DNA from: Acidobacteriota bacterium
GTDB taxonomy: Bacteria > Acidobacteriota > Terriglobia > UBA7540
Assembly (NCBI GenBank): GCA_021789565.1
Contig: JAJYJL010000295.1
Span: forward strand, 1 to 8,155
Direction: 5' to 3'
DNA: 8,155 nucleotides
The notes beneath the pieces were generated by a model. The model was not told where the DNA came from, did no database searches, and saw nothing but the letters and a program-made list of their open reading frames with translations. The position numbers and the translations under genes are program-made. Positions 1 through 6,506 of the stretch are shown one piece after another. Each line of letters begins with the position of its first letter. The first letter of the stretch is position 1.

Positions 1-2
1 TT

Positions 3-608
3 GACCTGTTGAATGGTCTTGCGGCGCGCAACGTTCTGTTCGACGTTATCTATGCGCGAGACCTGACGGCGGAAAAGCTGAAGCACTATTCCGAAGTTGC
101 GCTGCTGACGGCGGATTCTGTAAGTGACGAGACACTTGGCGTGCTTGAAAACTACGTGAAAGATGGCGGGAGGCTCATTGTCGCGGGGCAGTCGGCCAGT
201 CTGGATCAGCAGGGGCACGGGCGGCAGATGCCTTCGTTTTTCGGGCAGAAACTCGGAAAAGGGGAATGCGTCTATTCGGAACATATCCCGCCGCTGGACC
301 AGGTTGCCAAGGATCTGCGCGGCCATGAAAACACGAAATCGCCCGGGATCGAGGCCCCGGCGGGGGTTGTTTATAACGTTGTGGCGCAACCGGTCAACCG
401 TCGCGTGATCGTTCACCTGTTGAACTACGGGCCTGCTACAGCCCGCGGCATCAGGATTGACCTGAAGCAGAAATATCGGAGCGCGACGCTCCTGTCGCCA
501 GACCTTTCGCGTGCGGTTTTGTTGACGATTCGTCCGCATCTGTCCGCAGCCGGCCAGATCACCGTACCGATCCTGAAAATCTATTCCATGGTGGTTCTTA
601 ATCAATAG
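3..608 (+). CDS. C-terminal fragment of a glycosidase-like protein with a GATase-like domain
   Basis: The reading frame is open to the left edge, so the true start lies outside the window; 201 residues are visible before a TAG stop. Visible residues ~20-62 look like the Rossmann-type glutamine-amidotransferase-like (trimerisation) domain that follows the catalytic barrel in GH42 and related glycosidases. They run from a YARDLTAEKLKHY stretch, through a hydrophobic strand (EVALLTA), to the signature YVKDGGRLIVAG. A GKG turn follows near residue 85. Residues ~132-199 resemble the closing beta-sandwich of such enzymes (VHLLNYG, then LLSPD, ending in YSMVVL). No catalytic barrel is visible, so the hydrolytic specificity cannot be named. 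The gene converges on the maltokinase gene, with 54 bases between the stops. The domain reading is moderately sure; the exact family is not. It could instead be an uncharacterised glycosyl-hydrolase-like protein with the same accessory domains. Confidence 0.65.
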   Translation, partial: DLLNGLAARNVLFDVIYARDLTAEKLKHYSEVALLTADSVSDETLGVLENYVKDGGRLIVAGQSASLDQQGHGRQMPSFFGQKLGKGECVYSEHIPPLDQVAKDLRGHENTKSPGIEAPAGVVYNVVAQPVNRRVIVHLLNYGPATARGIRIDLKQKYRSATLLSPDLSRAVLLTIRPHLSAAGQITVPILKIYSMVVLNQ

Positions 609-662
609 GGAGAGCGAATTCGAACTTCGAAGCGGCGCATGAAGCGGGGCGGGGAATTATTC

Positions 663-2246
663 TTATGATTTGCCCGGCCGACGCGCCAGCAGGCTCATGA
701 TGCCTTCAACCGGAATCCGCGACCAGTCCGGCCGGTTGGCCAGCTCATAACGAATTTCGTAAAGTGCTTTTTCAACGATGAAGAGATCGAGCAATCGGGT
801 GAATGTTTGAGGGTCTGACGGGCAAGCGGAGCACCCTTCAATGGCACTTTTGTAGCCCCGCATAAAGGCGCTCGATGCCTTCCGCTCCCATTCGACCGCA
901 GCCTTCTCCAGAATCTTGAACTTTTCTGGTTCCCCTGCACCTGCTTCAAATAGTGCCGACCATGCGGCATAGTTCAGCGAACGCAACATGCCAGCCACGT
1001 CTCTGAGCGGGCTGTGCTTGGCGCGGCGTTGGGCAAAGGGCCGGGCAGGCTCACCTTCAAAGTCGATAATATAAAAATCATCGCCAGCCACAAGTACCTG
1101 CCCGAGATGCAGGTCGCCGTGAAAACGAGTCTTCATAATTGCCGGGCCGGGTCCGAGTTCGAATCCTTTGATTAAGTGCAAAATTTGCGCAAGCTGACAG
1201 AGCAGGGCCTTCACGCGAGCGTGCTGTTCGGGCGGCAGCATGTTTTCAGCATTGGCAAGAAGACCAAACGCGGTTTCGGCTTCGGATTGGATTTGTTGTT
1301 TCCATCGTGCGACATCAGAAGCCTCAATCGGTTCAGGCTCAAAAGCGGGATCCCCGTTACGGATTGTGAATGCCTGATGGAGTTCCGCAACGCGAGCGCC
1401 GAGCCGCTCAGCGAGAACACTTGAAACTCCGTCGCCGGGATCTGAAGAACTATCGGGGAAGACCCCGTCAAATATGCGCTTCAGGTGGCGGAGGGCGAAT
1501 GACCAGCCGTCTCCCCGATTAGGAATAAATCCCTGGATGACAGCCAGTGCTGTCGCTTGTTCAGCGCTGTCATATTGCTCAATGGAGCCGAGCAGCGGCG
1601 GAGTGTTGCGATAGTGAGCCACGTCGGTGAGGTAGCGGCCGATTTCGAGTTCCGGTTGAATTCCTGGCTCCAATTTCCTGTAGGCTTTCAGGATCATCTT
1701 TCTTGCAATCAGGGTGCTGGAATTACTTTGTTCGGCACCGATATTCCTGATGTCGCGTTCATCTTCTTCACGCAAGGGGAAGTAGGCGTGAGTGTGGCTG
1801 AAGCGCAGGGCGCTTTCGGAACCGCTCACCGTCTTGTTACAGCCCATACCACGAATTAACGCTGCAACAAAACTTGAGTCGGCCAATGCATCCCGCAGTG
1901 TTCCGGTGTTGTCGCCTTTGCGGATGTGTGCAATGACTTCATTCGGGCCTGCCGGCGGAGGGTGTGGCTGCGAATCCCAGGCGACCGCCAAGGGTACAAA
2001 ATAATCTTCGAGGCGCCCACCTTGCAGGCGGGCACGAAATGTGGCAAGCAGCCAGTTGCGGCTGTACCCGGAAAAGATAAAGCGGCTTTTCAATTCCACG
2101 CGCTCGATGGCAGTACCTTTGGAAGCGAACCATCGTTGGCGGGATAGATACGCAGGAAGCAAAAGCTGCTCGAATTGGTCGCGCGTTTGCCCGAGTTCGA
2201 GGCTTTGCCAGTCGTTTGCGAAATCCAAAATTAACAATTCGGGCAT
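663..2246 (-). CDS. mak: Maltokinase (ATP:maltose 1-phosphotransferase), stand-alone
   Basis: Maltokinase phosphorylates maltose with ATP to maltose 1-phosphate, the donor used by GlgE for alpha-glucan synthesis; it usually acts in the cytoplasm with trehalose synthase (TreS). The 527-residue protein has the full family pattern. The N-terminal cap contains LPAYLSRQRWFASKG (residues 30-44). The ATP-binding lysine K187 lies in MILKAYRKLEPG, followed by E201 in EIGRYL. The catalytic motif is HGDLHLGQ (376-383) and the metal-binding motif is IDFEGEP (394-400). The C-terminal signature is EKALYEIRYELANRPDW (492-508). It is somewhat longer than the ~455-residue mycobacterial enzymes. An in-frame TAA lies just upstream of the ATG, so this is not part of a TreS fusion even though residues 1-20 look like the linker of fused forms. 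The start has no good Shine-Dalgarno sequence (only a GAG about ten bases upstream). No treS or glgE is in view. Confidence 0.93.
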   Translation of the reverse strand: MPELLILDFANDWQSLELGQTRDQFEQLLLPAYLSRQRWFASKGTAIERVELKSRFIFSGYSRNWLLATFRARLQGGRLEDYFVPLAVAWDSQPHPPPAGPNEVIAHIRKGDNTGTLRDALADSSFVAALIRGMGCNKTVSGSESALRFSHTHAYFPLREEDERDIRNIGAEQSNSSTLIARKMILKAYRKLEPGIQPELEIGRYLTDVAHYRNTPPLLGSIEQYDSAEQATALAVIQGFIPNRGDGWSFALRHLKRIFDGVFPDSSSDPGDGVSSVLAERLGARVAELHQAFTIRNGDPAFEPEPIEASDVARWKQQIQSEAETAFGLLANAENMLPPEQHARVKALLCQLAQILHLIKGFELGPGPAIMKTRFHGDLHLGQVLVAGDDFYIIDFEGEPARPFAQRRAKHSPLRDVAGMLRSLNYAAWSALFEAGAGEPEKFKILEKAAVEWERKASSAFMRGYKSAIEGCSACPSDPQTFTRLLDLFIVEKALYEIRYELANRPDWSRIPVEGIMSLLARRPGKS

Positions 2247-2398
2247 TGTTGTTATCTCGGCACAACCTTAGGCAACACTTGAAGCTATTGATGAGGACCA
2301 ACTGCCCTTCTTCATGATTAAACAATCAGAGAGCCAATGCAAACGGGCGGGATACTTTAAGCGTGGGGCAGCAATAACATTTCGAGGCGACACGTACG

Positions 2399-2421
2399 AA
2401 GCAGCCCGGTGATGGCTGCTT
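2399..2421 (-). terminator. Hairpin downstream of the rhaT-like gene
   Basis: A perfect 8-bp inverted repeat (AAGCAGCC at 2399-2406, GGCTGCTT at 2414-2421) encloses a 7-base loop. It begins about 50 bases past the stop of the RhaT-like gene on the minus strand. It is placed like a transcription terminator, but no T-run follows it, so it may be only an mRNA 3' stabilising stem. The rest of the 226-base gap before the maltokinase start (2247-2472) shows only a weak AT-rich -10-like TTTAAT (minus, 2322-2317) with no convincing -35. Confidence 0.35.
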
Positions 2422-2472
2422 GCGGCAGGAGAGCCGAAGAGAATGTGGCTTGAATATCCGTGGGGCCTCTTG

Positions 2473-3510
2473 CTATTTCAAACTGCCGGCAATGGCCAGC
2501 GCGACAAACCCAAGAAGAAGCACGAAAATCCCGGAAAGAATGATCAAACGCGGCTTGCTGGTGGTGCCTTTCCATTCGCCAGTGGCAAACCCCCAAACGT
2601 TTGAAGTGATGATGATGGAGGACATGAACAATGGCCAGCCCAGGATGGGCCCCATGGCCTGAAGGTGCGAGGCTGATGCACCGTAGATCGCGGTGCTGCC
2701 GAACCACAAGAGTCCCATAATGGCGCCAAATATCCAGTACACGCCCGTTCCTGACAGAGCGTAACGGTTGAAGCTGCGGTTCTTTCGCCAGAGGTAAATG
2801 CAGTAAATGAGGTAGGGAACCAGGGACGCTGAAACCAGAGGCGCCCAGATCACGTTGGCCTGGCTTGCCCTGCTGACTCCAAGCACGAGGGCGCGCTGTG
2901 TTAGCGGCGTGCCAAACGCCAGTCCGAAATTGATGAGGGGAGATCCCAGCCCGGCCAGAATGCAGATGAACAACCCTGTCTTGAAGCTGATCCGCTTTTC
3001 GCCTTCTTTCTGCTCAGGCTGAGGCGCAACCTGAAATTCCCTTTCCTTCTCGCGGCCCGCAAGGGCACAGAGAACGATGCCGGCCAGGACCAATCCAACG
3101 CCCAGAAAGATAGTCTCACCTTTTGCCGTAGGGATCGTCTGCGGCTGCAGAAAGACCAGTGGCACCAGCGAACCGAGCGCCGTCGAAAGGCCGATGGCAA
3201 TGGCAAAATTGAGCGAAATTCCGATGGCGGCGATACCGAGTCCAAAGAAAATTTGTGCAAGGCCGAATCCGACACCGAAGATGATCACCAGCCACATGGT
3301 GTGTGCGGAGGCGCTGGCATAAAAGCTGCCGGCATGAGGGACGGTGACAAAAACCAGGAACCAGGGGAAAAGCAGCATTCCCACTACAGCCCACACCGCC
3401 CAGATGTTTTCCCAATTCCACTTCCTGGCATATTTCGTTGGGGCTGCAAAGCTTCCATTGAGGGTTCCGGCGAGTGCCGACAGAATAATTCCGATTGAGA
3501 CTTCTGACAT
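2473..3510 (-). CDS. rhaT: RhaT-family sugar/H+ symporter
   Basis: This is an inner-membrane permease of the L-rhamnose-proton symporter family within the drug/metabolite transporter superfamily. From the ATG at 3510 it is 345 residues, matching the ~344 of E. coli RhaT. The N-terminus carries the family pattern LNGSFAAPTKYARKWNWE (17-34), with the NGSF..P.K core and W-x-W-E. About ten hydrophobic segments are visible, with a charged central loop (~152-176, rich in K, E and R), then GLGSPLINFGLAFG and a C-terminal half containing NVWGF (304-308). An upstream in-frame GTG at 3522 would add four residues. It lies inside the Shine-Dalgarno sequence of the ATG, so I chose the ATG. It follows the secreted GH27 gene on the same strand, 241 bases away, suggesting uptake of a sugar released outside. 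No rhamnose catabolic gene is visible, so the actual substrate is uncertain. Confidence 0.88.
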   Translation of the reverse strand: MSEVSIGIILSALAGTLNGSFAAPTKYARKWNWENIWAVWAVVGMLLFPWFLVFVTVPHAGSFYASASAHTMWLVIIFGVGFGLAQIFFGLGIAAIGISLNFAIAIGLSTALGSLVPLVFLQPQTIPTAKGETIFLGVGLVLAGIVLCALAGREKEREFQVAPQPEQKEGEKRISFKTGLFICILAGLGSPLINFGLAFGTPLTQRALVLGVSRASQANVIWAPLVSASLVPYLIYCIYLWRKNRSFNRYALSGTGVYWIFGAIMGLLWFGSTAIYGASASHLQAMGPILGWPLFMSSIIITSNVWGFATGEWKGTTSKPRLIILSGIFVLLLGFVALAIAGSLK

Positions 3511-3518
3511 GGCTTGGT

Positions 3519-3526
3519 CCACCTTT
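3519..3526 (-). promoter_or_regulatory. Ribosome binding site fixing the rhaT start
   Basis: On the minus strand AAAGGTGG lies 8 bases before the ATG at 3510. The alternative GTG start at 3522 is part of this same motif and therefore cannot be served by it. Confidence 0.75.
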
Positions 3527-3567
3527 CAGTGGCGAGTTACTCTTATTTTCAGTTCTCGCATTTATCA

Positions 3568-3580
3568 GCCGGGACCCGGC
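3568..3580. promoter_or_regulatory. GC-rich palindrome upstream of rhaT
   Basis: GCCGGG and CCCGGC flank a single central A, giving a perfect 13-base dyad about 58 bases upstream of the RhaT-like start codon. The loop is too short for a good RNA hairpin, so a protein-binding operator is the more natural reading. No regulator gene is in view to pair with it. Confidence 0.25.
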
Positions 3581-3669
3581 ATCATCGCTACAACCCGACG
3601 GTACAGGTCAGACGGCATTTTGCATTCACTGCATGGGAACTAAGCCTATTCTGCACTCAACGGTAAAGC

Positions 3670-3677
3670 AAGCGCTT
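3670..3677. promoter_or_regulatory. Possible LacI-family-type operator core
   Basis: AAGCGCTT is an 8-base palindrome centred on CG, the form of the core of many LacI/PurR/CcpA-type operators. It lies about 160 bases upstream of the RhaT-like gene, in the 241-base gap below the GH27 gene. The symmetry does not extend beyond the 8-base core, so chance occurrence is quite possible. Confidence 0.2.
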
Positions 3678-3751
3678 TGATGGCGTGTTCCGAATAGCGG
3701 AGGAGCAGTCTCGTTTTTGAAGTACGGGGTCTTCTGTTCTGGTCCACAGTA

Positions 3752-4918
3752 CTAGTTCACGGGCTTCACTCTGACCATCACCACCCCGTGCTCCTGCACG
3801 CTGGCGGAATAGCTGCCGTCAAAGACTCCGAGGTTCTTGCGCTCCCACAGGTCGCGAACGCTGGCCTGTCCACTGATGCCGATCTGGCTGAACTTGACAG
3901 TGATCCTGATGCTGGATTGTTCGCGATTGAACAAGCCCACGGCCTTGCTGCCGTCGGCAAGGGGTCTCATCCAGATCTCAAGCGGGCCTTCTTCCCACAC
4001 TCGCTGTCCCTCCGCGCCACGCGGGTCCTGGTCAACGGCGATGACGTCGGGATTCGTCAGAATGCGCAGCGTTCCCGGAGTCATCTTTGTCAGATCATTA
4101 CCGGTGATCAATGGCGCAGCCAGCAAACACCACAAACTCATGTGCATGCGGTATTCCTCGGCCGTCATGCCGCCATTGCCGACTTCGAGCATGTCCGGAT
4201 CGTTCCAATGGCCGGGCCCCGCAAGCTGTGCGAGACCTTCCTGGCCGAATCCAATGGCGATCATGCGATTGTAATTGTCCTTGATGTCGCCGGTGGTCCG
4301 CCAGAGGTTTGCACCGACTGATTGCGCCCAGGTCCATACTCTACCTCGGCCGTGAATGCTGTAAACAATAGGCCTGCCTGTGCTGAGGAGCGCCTGGTGC
4401 ATCTTCTCGAACGCGCCGGGGTACTGATCGGGCTGATACATGTAGCGCGCGGTGCACCAGTCATACTTCAGATAATCCACGCCCCACTTTGCATAGGTTT
4501 CGGCGTCCTGCGCTTCGTGACCGTAACTGCCCTCGTAACCGCCGCAGGTCTTGGGACCGGGTGAGGAGTAAATCCCGAGCTTCAGCCCCTTCGAGTGGAC
4601 GTAGTTGGCGAGTGCCTTCATGTCGGGGAACTTGGAGTTCGGGTGGATGATGCCTTTGGAATCGCGGGGACCTTCCCAGCAATCATCGATATTGACGTAC
4701 TCATAGCCAGCGGCCTTCATGCCGCTTGAGACCAGCGCATCGGCCTGGGCGCGAACGATGGCGTCGCTCACTCGGCAGGCAAAGTGGTTCCAACTATTCC
4801 ATCCCATGGGCGGGGTCGGAACCAGTTGTGCCTGCGCAAAGCAGACCGGCGAAAAGCGAATCATCCCAAGCAATGCGATGAAAACAAGTGAGATATTGCA
4901 CATAACCCTGTTTCGCAT
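3752..4918 (-). CDS. Secreted GH27 alpha-galactosidase-like glycosidase
   Basis: A retaining exo-glycosidase of family 27, whose members remove terminal alpha-galactose (some alpha-N-acetylgalactosamine or beta-L-arabinopyranose). The 388 residues begin with a signal peptide (hydrophobic ~8-28, likely cleavage after AQA at 28-30), so it acts in the periplasm or outside. The barrel starts at PPMGWNSWNHFACRV (36-50). Sugar-binding DDCW is at 78-81, nucleophile D153 in YLKYDWC, acid/base D211 in WRTTGDI, and GPGHWNDPDMLEVGN at 234-248. Cysteines 48/80 and 125/155 match the conserved disulfide pairs. A beta-sandwich (~300-388) closes the protein. The loop that normally carries a C-E-W-type motif reads YSIHGRGRVW (186-195), so preference at the sugar 2-position may differ. 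The start is supported by GGGAG six bases before the ATG. It may supply sugar to the transporter downstream. Confidence 0.92.
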   Translation of the reverse strand: MRNRVMCNISLVFIALLGMIRFSPVCFAQAQLVPTPPMGWNSWNHFACRVSDAIVRAQADALVSSGMKAAGYEYVNIDDCWEGPRDSKGIIHPNSKFPDMKALANYVHSKGLKLGIYSSPGPKTCGGYEGSYGHEAQDAETYAKWGVDYLKYDWCTARYMYQPDQYPGAFEKMHQALLSTGRPIVYSIHGRGRVWTWAQSVGANLWRTTGDIKDNYNRMIAIGFGQEGLAQLAGPGHWNDPDMLEVGNGGMTAEEYRMHMSLWCLLAAPLITGNDLTKMTPGTLRILTNPDVIAVDQDPRGAEGQRVWEEGPLEIWMRPLADGSKAVGLFNREQSSIRITVKFSQIGISGQASVRDLWERKNLGVFDGSYSASVQEHGVVMVRVKPVN

Positions 4919-4934
4919 ATTTGTCTCCCGCTGC

Positions 4935-4961
4935 TTGTTCAGTGGCGAAAGTGTTGAACAA
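4935..4961. promoter_or_regulatory. Inverted repeat upstream of the GH27 gene
   Basis: TTGTTCA (4935-4941) and TGAACAA (4955-4961) form a perfect 7-bp dyad with a 13-base spacer, 17-43 bases upstream of the GH27 start codon. The half-sites are 20 bases apart centre to centre, about two helical turns, which suits a dimeric regulator. It could equally form a stem in the 5' leader. No cognate regulator is in the window. Confidence 0.35.
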
Positions 4962-5011
4962 AAGCCGCTAACGATCTTTCGATGCTCGATAGCCTACGCA
5001 TGTCTCATCAG

Positions 5012-5153
5012 CCGCGCGCCGGCCATTTTGGCCTCTGCGCGCGGATAGTTTGGTGAAATACGAGTGCTCTCCCGCGCCAGTGTGTCGATGTTGGAGTGCG
5101 GATGGCGCGCTTGCCCTCGCAGCCCATACACTCGCTGCGGCCCTGGCCGGCCA
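5012..5153. repeat. Cluster of inverted repeats in the divergent intergenic region
   Basis: Four dyads lie in a row inside the 403-base gap between the GH27 gene and the nitrilase-like gene (4919-5321). The first pairs CCGCGCGC (5012-5019) with GCGCGCGG (5037-5044), with an inner GGCC/GGCC pair around an ATTTT loop. The second pairs CGCGCCA (5073-5079) with TGGCGCG (5103-5109). The third pairs CGCAGC (5118-5123) with GCTGCG (5134-5139). The fourth is the 10-base palindrome TGGCCGGCCA (5144-5153). The first is the strongest stem. It could be a dispersed palindromic element, a back-to-back terminator or structured leader RNA; the sequence alone does not decide. GC-rich DNA gives some such dyads by chance. 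Confidence 0.4.
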
Positions 5154-5180
5154 TGGCGCACTTTATCTCTGCGTTTCCCC

Positions 5181-5209
5181 TTGCACCACGCTTCGCGACG
5201 CCGCATATT
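5181..5209 (+). promoter_or_regulatory. Candidate sigma-70-type promoter for the nitrilase-like gene
   Basis: TTGCAC (5181-5186) and CATATT (5204-5209) are separated by 17 bases. The -10 matches consensus at four of six positions and sits in the only AT-rich patch of the region; the -35 matches only at TTG. Transcription would begin near 5216, giving a leader of about 105 bases. Confidence 0.35.
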
Positions 5210-5285
5210 ATCACAAGCCGGGCGGGCAGAGAGAAATGAGCAGTGAATAGCGACGCGTGGTTGGAGTGGGGATATGTTAGAAAAG

Positions 5286-5315
5286 GCCGGAAACTCATAC
5301 CGGCTGTAAGGAGGT
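5286..5315 (+). promoter_or_regulatory. Leader hairpin next to a strong ribosome binding site
   Basis: GCCGG (5286-5290) can pair with CCGGC (5300-5304) around a 9-base loop. The Shine-Dalgarno sequence TAAGGAGGT (5307-5315) begins three bases after the stem, six bases before the ATG of the nitrilase-like gene. The near-perfect ribosome site fixes the start at 5322. The small stem might position or modulate ribosome access, but it does not occlude the site. Confidence 0.5.
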
Positions 5316-5321
5316 CCGGGA

Positions 5322-6470
5322 ATGCAAACGGAAAAAATAACACGGCGCGGTTTCCTGGGTGTAACGGCAGCGGCGGGATGGGGAGGGTTGGCCTTGCCGG
5401 CGAAGGCGCGAGCCGGAGCGGATGCGGGGTGCAAGACGGCGGCGGAGCAATGGAGAAGCACTTCGAGTAAGCCGCCGCGCAAGGTGATTGTGGGTACGGT
5501 GATGCAGCCCTTCTGGATAAAGTATCCCGGCCCGGATGAGCGCCTGCACGAGTTGATGGTCCTTGTTGACCGCATGCAGGTACAGTCGCAGAAGCAGTAT
5601 GGCCGCGGCCTCGATCTCGGCATCCTTCCAGAGATGGCGGTGACGGGAGAGGTTCAACCCGGCCGTGACGCGCTGGGCTCATCGCTCCCGCTTGAAGGGC
5701 CTGTGCAGGAGACCTTTTCGGGTAAGGCACGCGAGCACCGTTGTTACATTGTGGCCCCGCTGTACCTGCTGGAGGATAAGGCAACCGGCGTCTGCTCGAA
5801 CGCGGCGGTCCTGTTCGGACGCAAGGGCGAGGTGGCGGGGATTTACCGCAAAGTGCACCTGGTGGTGGACGCCAAAACGGGCGCGACGGAAAATGGCGCG
5901 ACGCCAGGCAAAGAGGAGCCAGTCTTCTTGTGCGATTTTGGGAAGCTGGGCATCCAGATCTGCTACGACATGGAATTCAATTCCGGGTGGAGGGAACTCG
6001 CGCGCCAGGGCGCCGAAATCGTCGCCTGGCCCACACAATCGCCGCAGAGGTCGCATCCTGTTGCGCGCGCTATCGAGGGCCACTACTACATTGTTTCCAG
6101 CACCTGGCGGAACAATGCCTCTGTTTTCGAGCCCACGGGCAAGATCGTTTCGCAGATCGTGCAACGGCCCGGCATGGGTGAGGGCAGCGGAGGGCTGCTT
6201 GAGGATAACGTTCTTGCGCAGGAAATTGACCTGAGTTACGCCATCGTTCCCTGGAGCTCGTCGTTGCGGAATGGAGAACTGGTAGCCGAAACATTCGGCG
6301 CTAAAGCGGGCTTTCATTATTACGAAGACGACGACCGCGGAATCTTCTGGTCGAATGATCCGCAAACGACGATTCGCGAAATGCTGGTCAAGCTTGGCCT
6401 GCGGGAAGAACAGGAGGAACTGAGCGCCGCCCGCAAACGCTACCATCTTGCAGGCGTGCCCGGTTACTGA
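5322..6470 (+). CDS. Tat-exported nitrilase-superfamily (carbon-nitrogen hydrolase) enzyme
   Basis: Nitrilase-superfamily enzymes cleave non-peptide C-N bonds (amides, N-carbamoyl groups, nitriles) through a cysteine thioester. The 382 residues open with a twin-arginine signal (ITRRGFLG at 6-13, then an Ala/Gly-rich stretch and possible cleavage near AKA or ARA at 27-31), so the folded enzyme is likely exported. The hydrolase fold starts near residue 54. Its catalytic set is visible: E104 in LGILPEMAVTG, K177 in GIYRKVHLV, probable second glutamate E190, and C214 in IQICYDMEF. A tail of ~80 residues follows the core, with aromatic and acidic FHYYEDDD and a charged end. That is longer than minimal members. 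The start has an excellent Shine-Dalgarno sequence. The gene is divergent from GH27, with no evident pathway partner. The substrate cannot be inferred; an aliphatic or N-carbamoyl amidase is the broadest fair guess. Confidence 0.88.
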   Translation: MQTEKITRRGFLGVTAAAGWGGLALPAKARAGADAGCKTAAEQWRSTSSKPPRKVIVGTVMQPFWIKYPGPDERLHELMVLVDRMQVQSQKQYGRGLDLGILPEMAVTGEVQPGRDALGSSLPLEGPVQETFSGKAREHRCYIVAPLYLLEDKATGVCSNAAVLFGRKGEVAGIYRKVHLVVDAKTGATENGATPGKEEPVFLCDFGKLGIQICYDMEFNSGWRELARQGAEIVAWPTQSPQRSHPVARAIEGHYYIVSSTWRNNASVFEPTGKIVSQIVQRPGMGEGSGGLLEDNVLAQEIDLSYAIVPWSSSLRNGELVAETFGAKAGFHYYEDDDRGIFWSNDPQTTIREMLVKLGLREEQEELSAARKRYHLAGVPGY

Positions 6471-6506
6471 AAACGCGCCAGCGGGCGGAATGAAACAATC
6501 CGAAGT

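Noticed and set aside
615..632. Two short palindromes (CGAATTCG and CTTCGAAG) between the first two convergent genes
   Set aside because: Adjacent self-complementary 8-mers with no loop or T-run; they do not make a credible terminator.
1939..2325. Minus-strand frame of 128 codons overlapping the maltokinase start
   Set aside because: Out of frame with the conserved maltokinase N-terminus and arginine-rich without motifs. I considered whether it was a treS remnant, but it shows no TreS-like sequence.
3510..3522. Upstream GTG start for the RhaT-like gene
   Set aside because: The GTG is embedded in the AAAGGTGG ribosome site of the ATG at 3510, and the ATG gives the usual family length.
3788..4321. 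Plus-strand open frame of 177 codons
   Set aside because: Antisense shadow of the GH27 gene.
5008..5784. Minus-strand open frame of 258 codons (and an overlapping 209-codon frame)
   Set aside because: Proline- and arginine-rich low-complexity product, overlaps the start of the nitrilase-like gene and the inverted-repeat cluster, no ribosome site or family pattern.
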